A DNA stretch of 64,000 bases from Notospermus geniculatus. Lineage: Eukaryota > Nemertea > Pilidiophora > Heteronemertea > Lineidae. The notes below the pieces were generated by a model. The model saw nothing but the letters and a program-made list of their open reading frames with translations. It did not search any database and had not been told where the DNA came from. The translations under genes and the position numbers were made by a program. How positions within the stretch are numbered: position 1 is the first letter of the stretch; every line of letters begins with the position of its first letter. This document shows positions 1-15,565 of this stretch, one piece after another. The stretch covers positions 45,645 to 109,644 of the forward strand of contig NMRB01000075.1 in the NCBI GenBank assembly GCA_002633025.1. Direction: 5' to 3'.

Positions 1-2119
1 TAGGCATGTCAGGCGTTCCAGAAAAACTCGCGAAAACGACGTCACGGTCAGCCTTCCGATATTAAAAAAATTCATTCTCAGCATAGGATTGATGGATTGT
101 GATGAAACAAACACCATAAAAAAGCTGCTGATCTCTGCTTTCGTTTGCAATTTGTTGTATTGAAATCCGTTCAGAACTTGCTAAATACCAGCGAGCAGAA
201 GTGTGAGCAGGCGTCCCGATTTCTTCCGGTCTGCGCTGACGGCCACTTCAGGAAATCGTCACGCCGACCTACCAACTTCTGATTGGTTTCCGACCGGTTT
301 CCTCATTAATATTCATAAAATCTCCCTGAGCAACGTGTAGTTTAGATCACCCCGATTCTGATGACGTGATCAGCAAGTTTTTCCGTTGAGTAGTTCGCAA
401 ATGGTGCTCGCTTGAAGATTTCAAAGGTAAGTTTTTCTACTTTCAAAATACTTTCACCAAAAGCTGACTATATCCTCAAAAAGAACACCTATCATAGATT
501 ACAATCATATTATAATCATATTATTTGAACGTGATTTACTCGGTCGGATTTGAGAAAGTTGTGAGCCCATTCCTTCAGAGAGAGCGGACATGTTTGTTGA
601 CCTCGCGTCCAGGATTCGTGACGTTGAAATCCCCTGCACGGGGCACGCTCGACGCGTCTTTAAAACATGGGGACGAGGTAATCTATTCATAGGCGGAACA
701 CGTGGGTTTGTTTATTTTTGTATTTTAAGCCATTTAAACGCATTTTCTAGCAGATTAAAGCATCAAATCAGTAAATTAACATTGCTAATAGAAAGTTATC
801 AATATTCCTGATCATCTGAGTTACTTTTTCTTGCGTAATCTTGTTTTTTAACCACCTTTTCTTCTTTTTCAGAATGTCTTGAGCCTCCGAACAACCTGTG
901 CTGTTTCCATTGCTGGCATTGGAGTTGGAACAAAGTTTAAAAAAACTGATCAGTTAATTACACATACCCTAATTAGTGCATCAGTCATCCATCATGCTCA
1001 CTTACCTCATCATGCAGCTACCTGCCTCCACTCACAGGTCCATATAGAGGAGATGTTCGAAGTTTGGAAGTCCAACACATGATTGTGGCACTGAATTAGT
1101 ACTAATTAATTAATTAATAGCACTAATTAGCAGATTTAATTAGTGCAATGCATCATCAGTCTTTCTTCCTATTACTCACCTGATCATACTCTCTTTCCAA
1201 AGAAGTACCAGTGTTATTAGAATGTGAGTTGTACAAGAACAAAGGATCATGGCCTAATTAGTGCTTAATTTGCATTAATTAGTTTTTTATTGATAAATAT
1301 TTAGTCCATTTTTCTTGTGTTGTTGAAGTAAAAGGTGGACAGCAACCTTTGTTGTGTTTGTTAAGTCATTTAACTGCTCTCAGGACATTCTGTGTGGACC
1401 AGGAGCTCATCTCATTAGGCCTGCGTTAGTACTGTTGTGTAATTAATTGTGGTAATTAATTACTAATTTGCATTTTTCCTTAATTTTTCTTAACACATCT
1501 TTATCAGCATATTCCAATCATGCATGTTGCCAATTTTCTTTTAATTATTTGCCCTATTGATTGACTTATGGCATATTCAGTGTATCAAAGTTGGTTAAGA
1601 CAATGCCGCACAGTCCCACTTGACCTTTGACCTTTCTTCACATTTCCTATTAATTGCCTTTCTAAAAATAAAGGCTGAATGTCAGTCTTTAAAGTCCAAT
1701 TACTCTGGACTGGATTGAGATATTTCAATTCTGTAAAAAACATTTTGTTGTGTTAAGTTAGATCTTTCATATAAGCCTCTTCCCAGATTTGTAGGGTGTA
1801 AACTAAATTTTGGCCTGACATGCCTACTTTGAATGAAATTTGCTGAACACTCAACAGTGGAATCGGCAGCTTTCACATCCACATGACACTGACAGCTGAC
1901 ACAGACTAGGCCTAGCCAATAAGAGCAGAGGCCAAGGCAAGGTAAGGTAGGCCTAGGCCTACGGTAGATAATAGAATAGAAGGTTAGCTGCCTGCAAAGG
2001 CTGAGCTGAGGCTTTGACTCTACCCTAGTGAGAAAATGTTCAGGAACCTTATGCGAAATACTACCTTGATACAAACCAAATGTTCATCACAAATGAACAT
2101 GTTCTTCTTTTTGTTCCAG
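1..2119 (+). promoter_or_regulatory. PSMD1: PSMD1 5' region: probable promoter, untranslated leader and first intron
   Basis: The stretch precedes the first exon that can be assigned to PSMD1 by protein similarity. CRE-like ACGTCA/TGACGT motifs occur near 40-52 and 360-368. A strong donor (AAAG followed by GTAAGT) at about 429/430 would fit the end of a non-coding first exon. A second candidate first exon is the ORF starting at 590 with a donor after 679. It leaves one base of a codon (G), which joins the CG that opens the exon at 2120 in frame, but its 30 residues do not resemble the usual short PSMD1 N-terminus. Between about 950 and 1460 there are many TAATTA-core motifs. The initiator codon is therefore unresolved; promoter and leader are inference. 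Confidence 0.4.
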
Positions 2120-8727
<6,608 letters not shown>

Positions 8728-9425
8728 GTTGAATTCTATTTCGTAAAAAAGGACACAAGTTGAACACGTCTGCATAAATGTAAGACAGAGACATTTCAGT
8801 GAGGTCATCATTCAGTGTGCAAAGGAATTCATTGTTGAGAGTTTCTTGCGTCAAAGCTTGGAAGTATAACCGTGATGTGCTGAAGTGAACTGCTCTAGGA
8901 GAGACTGAAAAAATGAAAGACCATCTCATTCTTAGTAGATCTGGCAAATCTGTGAATTGTTTGAAACTGTTGATGCCGCTTTTCTGTCGGAAATTTTGTG
9001 CTATCGCAATATTGACTTGATTCACAGAATGAGGAATGCCCTTTAGTTTCTACATGTCGGATTGTTCAGGAAAGGAGCCCAAACATCCAATGTTAGTAAT
9101 TTTACTAAACTTGAAATCAAGTTGAAAGAGTTGTGAAATGAAAAATTGTTGATTTACATTTACAGTGAACTTTTCAAATTGTTGGGAAATCAAAAGTGAT
9201 CTGTGGACTTGGTCAAGACCTTTCATTTTCCCAGGATCAAGTGCTGTCTGCTGGACAATGCATCTGTTGGTTTTCGTAATTGTGCACTGTAATTTGGAAT
9301 ACAGCAGTTTATGTGTAATTTACAACCAAGTTCTCTCAAGAATTGTAAAATGGAAGATTGTTTGGTTAATCTTCATTACATGTGTGAACTTCCAGAGTTG
9401 TTTGGGAGTCAAAGCAATCAATAAA
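8728..9425 (+). other. PSMD1: PSMD1 3' untranslated region with poly(A) signal
   Basis: AT-rich sequence after the stop codon. The first clear AATAAA is at 9420-9425, giving a 3' UTR of about 0.7 kb. Short open frames on either strand here are not credible genes. Confidence 0.6.
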
Positions 9426-10361
9426 TAATGATTATTCATATCTGTCTGTAACTTCATTAATATTTTGACCGTAGGCTGGAAATGTTTTTATTGATGTTTC
9501 ACACGCTGCAAGTGAAATGTTACTATCCGTGGAAACAGTCTGTCTTTTATCAAGAAAAATCTCATCCTCCAACTCTGGTGAGCATCGGAGTCGAAATCTG
9601 CAAAAAGATCCAAAAGCAGAATGCCTGAATGATAGTTTAACAATCACTGCAACTACAGCTCCATCTGAAATACTTCGTGTACACTAAATGTCTGCCTGTA
9701 TTTAATTGAACTGACGCTTCTCCGATTGAGGCCGTCTTGCACAGTGAGAGCAACGGTGCCAATCATAACTTCTGACATGAGGGCCAATCACAACTTCTGA
9801 CATGAGCGCCAGTCTTAACTTCTGATGAAGAAACTCCAGTTATCTTCATGGTTGTTTGAAACTTTACTCCCAATGATCAGAGTAGTTGGGAATTGGTTAC
9901 CTGAGTGATGTTCCACCTTTGTCGAAAAAGAGCTGTAGTTCCATATATCAACTTCTATCCATTTGAATCTTGGTCAACTTGATCCCATTTGGGAATCGGA
10001 CACTTGCTAAAAGAAGCTGTCCTATGAGATGGTAATTCTTCCAGACACAACTCGATCTCCTGGAACGAGTTGCAATGAATTATTCATGTCAACATGATGA
10101 AAAGAATCTGTGATCCACTGATGGTAGTGCGTAGGTGTTACTGTTGAATGAATGAGAACCAAAGCCTGGACAGTGGCGTTGTGTTCACTCTGATTTAGTA
10201 TTTGTTCCGAAGTTCTTGAATTGTTTTGACATATATTAATATTTATATCCATGGGGCAAGGTACAAGATGTTGAGTCTCCCTGAAGAACGTGTACCGGTG
10301 TCAATTTTCAACAACCCAGCCAGCAAAAAAATAGGTTGCGTTCTAGCTAGCAAGGAGTATT
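9426..10361. other. Intergenic, no gene seen
   Basis: Between the PSMD1 poly(A) signal and the first downstream MITE. A short phrase about 'cttctgacatgag' is repeated near 9767-9820. Otherwise no coding or structured signal was recognised. Confidence 0.5.
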
Positions 10362-10362
10362 T

Positions 10363-10561
10363 GTGACCCGTCGCAGCAAAACTAGGTGCATGTCGCTCAA
10401 AAGGTGAGCCGCAACGAACTAAGATGACAGCAGGAGAGAATGGAAGAAATAGATTGTTTCAGATTTCATAATAGACAGACAATATTGAAACTGACAAATA
10501 TTTTGGTCTCAACCTGCCAAGCTAAGAGCGACATGCGCCTAGTTTTGCTGCAACGGGTCAC
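10363..10561 (+). mobile_element. MITE, GTGACCC-ended family, copy 1
   Basis: The terminal inverted repeats are about 35 bp. The left end starts GTGACCCGTCGCAGCAAAAC and the right end is its near-perfect inverse ending in GGGTCAC. The element is flanked by ATTT on both sides, a 4-bp target-site duplication. The internal phrase TCTCAACCTGCCAA recurs inverted in the copy at 11609. Non-coding. Confidence 0.75.
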
Positions 10562-10647
10562 ATTTTACCCAAGACAGCAAACCCTTCATCCCTTTCTTCC
10601 GATTATCTTACCTGAGCCCTCCTACTATCTGAACCCTAACAAAATAT

Positions 10648-11110
10648 TGTCCTGCTTTCACATCTCCTGCAGGGAGAAATCTGACTTGGAGTAGAAACCA
10701 TTGTTGATAATGAGGTGTTGTTTGAGAACATGCCCGCCTGGTCAGTGAAATTGGAGTTGTCTTGGATATAATAATATCCCATGCTGAATTCAATAGTCAT
10801 ATTTGTGAGTACTAATATATGTGTTATCTAAAAAAGGTGAAAAGGAGTTCAACTCCAAGCTTCCCTATTGTCCTGCTATCTCCTGTAGGGAGAAATCGGG
10901 CTTAGAATAGGAACCATTGTTAATAATGAGGTGTTGATTAAGAACATGCCCGCCTGGTCAGTGAAATTGGAGTTGTCTTCATCATCATCATCATCAGTTA
11001 AGGCGTCGTGGCCCTTCAGGGTCTTGGATATAATTAATCCCTTGCTGAATTCAATAGTCATATTTGAGTACCAATATATGTGTTATCTAAAAAAGGTGAA
11101 AAAGAGTTCA
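10648..11110. repeat. Tandem duplication, two units of about 220-240 bp
   Basis: Unit 1 (about 10648-10868) and unit 2 (about 10869-11110) share the phrases TGTCCTGCT, GGGAGAAATC, AACATGCCCGCCTGGTCAG and TATATGTGTTATCTAAAAAA in the same order. Unit 2 carries an extra (ATC)n microsatellite near 10980. Diverged, so a genuine local duplication and not a contig overlap. Confidence 0.8.
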
Positions 11111-11393
11111 ACTCCTAGTTTCCCTTTGGTTACATGTTACAAAAGCAAGAAAAAGTGTGAAAGGTGTAAGCTTACGTTTGACATGTTTGAACTTATGTTC
11201 CTGGTGGATCAACAGGGGTTCCAATATGGTTGTCATGGTTATTTGTTCACCTTCCTTTTCTGTTGGATTGATTTTCAATGAGGGACATGACTGGATTGCA
11301 AAATCTTGGTGAAATAGGCTCCTGGGGTACTTGGCAGTGTTTCAGTATTCTCCACAGGGTTCGAGTTGAACAGGGGAGAAATGGCAGAAATGA

Positions 11394-11513
11394 GGGCCCG
11401 TATTCTAGAACGTTCCTTAACGTTAAGGCCGACCTTAAGTCTATTGTAAAACCATCGAGAACAATAGATTTAAGGTGGACCTTAATGTTAAGGAACGTTC
11501 TAGAATACGGCCC
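11394..11513. mobile_element. MITE with TIR GGGCC(C)GTATTCTAGAACG
   Basis: A 120-bp inverted repeat. The left arm GGGCCCGTATTCTAGAACG runs into TTCCTTAACGTTAAGG; the right arm is its inverse, ending in AATACGGCCC. The terminal motif resembles that of the element at 12108. A half-copy of the inner motif appears near 60740. Non-coding. Confidence 0.75.
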
Positions 11514-11608
11514 ATTGTGTCTTTAAAGACTTGAACATGCATTTATTGGGATTTACAGTCATAAAATTGCATTTGGAAAACGACTCAGGGGGATCATTTG
11601 TTTTAAAT

Positions 11609-11780
11609 GTGACCCATCACCACAAAATGAGTACTAAGTCGCTGTGAAGTTGGCAGGTTGAGACCAACGTTTTATCAATTTCAGTAGGCCTAGGCATATT
11701 GTCTGTCTTATGTAAAATCCGAGTGATTACATTGCTTCCTTTATCTCGAGTTCATACCTGATTGTGATGAGACGGGTCAC
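11609..11780 (-). mobile_element. MITE, GTGACCC-ended family, copy 2
   Basis: Same family as 10363-10561 but in the opposite orientation: the ends are GTGACCCATC and GACGGGTCAC, and the inner phrase TTGGCAGGTTGAGACCAA is inverted relative to copy 1. It is flanked by AAAT on both sides, again a 4-bp target-site duplication. Confidence 0.75.
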
Positions 11781-12080
11781 AAATGGCCAGCCCCCTGCGG
11801 GTTGGCACACGTTGTTGATATAACTTGTCCCCTGAAAGCAGACGACAGAACATGCAGTTCATCTATACAGGGGAGGGAGTAAAATAATTTGTAACACTTT
11901 GTTTAAAAGAAATATTTAATTAATATTGTATAGATATAGATCTCTGCAATATAATACATTAATATCTCTTAACACATTTGATAATAGAAGTTCACATTTA
12001 TAATTAACATACAAAAATCATGATACTCAGGATCTGATATTTAATTGGTCACAGTTATTTTGAGACCCTTTTCCTTACCT

Positions 12081-12280
12081 CAGGCTCATATTCATAAAAG
12101 AACTTAGGGCCATATTCACGGGTCGCACTTTCATTAAAGTCTGACTTTTCTCAATGCTTCAAGCATAGAGAAAGTCTAACTTAAGCTGTACTTTGGGCTA
12201 AAGTGCGACCGGTGAATACGGCCCTTAGTCTAAAGTTCCCAGCTTTGACTTTTAAGTTCTTATTATGAATATTGGCCCTG
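12081..12280. mobile_element. Outer MITE interrupted by another MITE
   Basis: The left part (GGCTCATATTCATAAAAGAA, then CTTA) ends at about 12106; the right part resumes at about 12224 and runs to the inverse ATGAATATTGGCCCTG. Removing the 12108-12223 insert leaves an inverted-repeat element of about 80 bp. Its terminal motif (GGCYCATATTCAT) is similar to that of the insert. Confidence 0.6.
12108..12223. mobile_element. Inner MITE, TTA target-site duplication
   Basis: The terminal inverted repeats are GGGCCATATTCACGGGTCGC and its inverse GTGAATACGGCCC, flanked by TTA on both sides. GGGCC-type ends with a 3-bp TTA duplication are typical of PIF/Harbinger-class non-autonomous elements; the class assignment is inference. 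Confidence 0.7.
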
Positions 12281-12547
12281 GGCACAACCCCTAGGCCTAG
12301 AAGGATGTCAGGCCTGTCCGATTCATAACCCTAGTGAATTCAGATCCTGTGAATACAACAATAATGCAAGGCATGGCCCATTGGCTCCCTTGTTCTACAG
12401 GGATCAATTCTCATGGAAGCGAGGTTGACATTCAAGCAAACCTTGATGAGACATGGCCTAGTTTCAAGTTTGGCCTTGACTATGGACAAAAGTTTGCCTT
12501 GACTTAAAGAGTAGGTCAAAGTTGAGCCTCTGACGTGCAGCCAAGTC

Positions 12548-13140
12548 AGGTCAAGGTTGACTTCAGCTGACTTTCACTCATGGCAAGGTGTAGTTTCAAG
12601 TTAAACATTGACTTCGGCAAGGTCAAACATCACCTCGGAGTGTAGTTGCTTATGAGAAACTGTCAAAAACAAATGATTGATCGATGCTAGACATCACTTG
12701 GGGCCATCAGTTGAGTTGCATGGTGACCGTGTTCCTCCTTGTGTCACTGTTCATCCAATTGGAAGGACTTGTCAGGAAAAGACTCTCAGGGGTCTGCGTC
12801 ACTGGCCGTGGTCTTTTATACTTACACATTAAAATCTTATAAAAAGCGTGGCGGAAACTGGTATTAAACATCGTGTAGATGATCGGATTGGCTAGAGATG
12901 CTATCCAACCGAACCATAAAACAGTTGACATAATCTCTGGGGTTACATTCGTCATGCAGACTTCACACGTTACTGACATCACATTGAGAGTGAAGAAAGG
13001 GGTCCATAGTATCACAAACACACCAAATATTATCCCCAGGACTTTTGAGGCTTTCTTTTCATTGTTTGCTGTCCGTTTTGGTATGAAAGATTTCATAAGT
13101 TTTTTACGTTTTTTCTTATTGAAATGATTAGGCCGCTGAA
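12548..13140 (-). repeat. Duplicated 3' end of the receptor exon, probable contig overlap
   Basis: This 593-bp block is nearly identical to 13142-13735, with a handful of substitutions, and the two are separated by a single N at 13141. The block's own end is the end of the left contig and the copy's start is the beginning of the right contig, as expected for an unmerged overlap of two haplotypes. On the - strand it encodes a stand-alone TM6-TM7-tail fragment (12707-13096, 129 residues) that should not be counted as a second gene. Confidence 0.85.
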
Positions 13141-13301
13141 NCAGGTCAAGGTTGACTTCAGCTGACTTGCACTCATGGCAAGGTGAAGTTTCAAGTTAAA
13201 CATTGACTTTGGCAAGGTCAAACATCACCTCGGAGTGTGGTTGCTTATGAGAAACTGTCAAAAACAAATGATTGATCGAAGCTAGACATCACTTGGGGCC
13301 A

Positions 13302-15565
13302 TCAGTTGAGTTGCATGGTGACCGTGTTCCTCCTTGTGTCACTGTTCATCCAATTGGAAGGACTTGTCAGGAAAAGACTCTCAGGGGTCTGCGTCACTGG
13401 CCGTGGTCTTTTATACTTACACATTAAAATCTTATAAAAAGCGTGGCGGAAACTGGTATTAAACATCGTGTAAATGATCGGGTTGGCTAGGGATGCTATC
13501 CAACCGAACCATAAAACAGTTGACATAATCTCTGGGGTTACATTCGTCATGCAGACTTCACACGTTACTGACATCACATTGAGAGTGAAGAAAGGGGTCC
13601 ATAATATCACAAACACACCAAATATTATCCCCAGGACCTTTGAGGCTTTCTTTTCATTGTTTGCTGTCCGTTTTGGTATGAAAGATTTCATAAGTTTTTT
13701 ACGTTTTTTCTTATTGAAATGATTAGGCCGCTGAAGTTTCATGTTTTGCTTATACTTTGTGTCTAACATTCTTTGTGCGGATGCCCGGCGCTCTGCAATC
13801 TCTCGCATCAGATCTGCATTTGTCCCTTTGAGGTAGACCTCTGAACAACTCCGACTTTTTGGCAAGCGACAAGTTGCCATTGAGGCATCTGTCACGTCCA
13901 GCCGTGCTGGACTCTCGACAGTTTGTGGTTTCGTATTATAAGTAGGATCCTCTTCATCAATGTATTCATTGATGTGATTGGATGATTTCGAATATTGCAC
14001 TTTGTAAATGTACATCCCATTGGCTTTTATTGCCAACGTCAAAAGTTCATGATCTGTTTTGACGCAATGATTGCCGCAATCATCTAGACCCTCCTCAGTC
14101 TCATTCCCATCATCCGTGTTGTCCTCAAAAGATCCAGGCCTGTCGGAATCATAGTGACACCTAGGACTTGGGTTGAGTGCCTGACGCTCTGGGTTCTCAA
14201 TATTACTGCTATCACTTGTGCTAGACGAAGTCGTAGGCTCAGAACTGGGGGGAGGACTTAGATTACATAAAGAGACTGGTGTCTTTGGGGATTTTGGTGT
14301 CTGCGTTTGCTCATCTGGGAATTCAAACCCTGTGTCAGTATTGTTTGCATTCGTAAAGAACGCTCTCTTACCCGTGTCTATAAAATTGAATTTAGTTTCA
14401 TTGTCCAAATGCCCGCATTTGTCATTCTCATTATCAAGGAATTCAAATTTATCGTCCGCAAGTTTGTTGCAGAAAAATCCACAGTTTTCATTCCCGTTAT
14501 CAAAGTAGTAATCACATTTTTCATTATCGAATTCATTCTCACACTTGTTTTCATTTTCTATGTTGTCTTTGATTTCATCAGTTGTCAGATACGTTTCCAT
14601 CTCAATCTCAATCTGACTTAATTTATCCTGTACTTCTGGCCGTTCATGAATAATTCCTGGGCCATGAATGCTCATTAGGCTTTCAACGCTTGAGGATAGA
14701 TTGTGTCTCGAACCGACTGGAAGTGAAAGAAAACTCTTCGATCGTCCTGACCCGCAACTTTTACCCGATACTCCACTTGTAATGCTATCCATACGGTCCT
14801 TTTTGCGAAAAATCGGACTCGCAGCTTCACAGATTGGTGTTTTCGGTTCCCATGGCGGCGACTGGGCAGTCTCGCTTTCATCTGGAACAACGGGCAAAGG
14901 AGGAATGGGGATAGGCGAGGGTTTGTTCTTTATTTTTTCTGGGACCTGGATTGTCGTGTAGCCTGTATAATCACTAGATAACTTAGTATCACTGAGAAGT
15001 TCACCTGATATACTGTTGTCAGTCACTTCATGACTAGCCAGTGCGCTTTCACCACTGATTTCACCGTTATCATACGCGTTCCCATATCCGTTTGGGGCCA
15101 AGAAATTTCTGTTTTTGCTGGTATACCCCAATGCGCGTTTTCGCATAACCGTTGTCCGACTTTTCTCCATTTTCCGCATGAATTTGGAATTATTCCTTAG
15201 AATCTGTAACGTTAACACGTAGGTCACAACCATTATCAACAGCGGTACATAAAATGCAAAAACTGAGCCATATATTATGAAGTTTTTCATCGTTGGAGCA
15301 CAAAAGCCGTCGTTATAAACATTTCCGTTATCAATGAATCCCATGAAACAAACTGGACTGCATATTGCCACTGACGTAACCCAGACAAAGGTTATTTTTA
15401 GCATCACCATCGTCTTGGTTTTGTTGCGGCCATATTTCATCGGGTATTTCAACGTGAAGAAGCGATCCATGGACATCGTGCACATGTGCCAGATGGAGGC
15501 TGTGCATAGGCCAACGTCAAATGTGACCCATAAAGTGCAGAAGTGGACGCCAAGCGGGAAGAAAC
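13302..15565 (-). other. Receptor exon 2 (TM3 to stop)
   Basis: The acceptor is a pyrimidine-rich TTTCAG just upstream (15566-15571 on the + strand). The exon carries TM3, TM4, TM5, the whole giant third loop, TM6, TM7 and the tail ending TVTMQLN. The loop includes an Asn/Glu/Asp-rich stretch with spaced Cys residues (about 14380-14560) and Pro/Ser/Thr-rich stretches. Absence of any intron across TM3-TM7 is seen directly in the sequence. Confidence 0.9.

Noticed and set aside
590-811. Independent 73-residue gene
   Set aside because: No similarity; at most part of it is a PSMD1 first exon.
12707-13096. Separate 129-residue GPCR gene
   Set aside because: It is the end of the same receptor repeated at a single-N contig junction, lacking TM1-TM5.
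13302-15485. Muscarinic or octopamine receptor identity
   Set aside because: KASKVLG before TM6, the TM2 NYFLMSLAIADLLV text and the YGRNKT second loop fit 5-HT2 types better.
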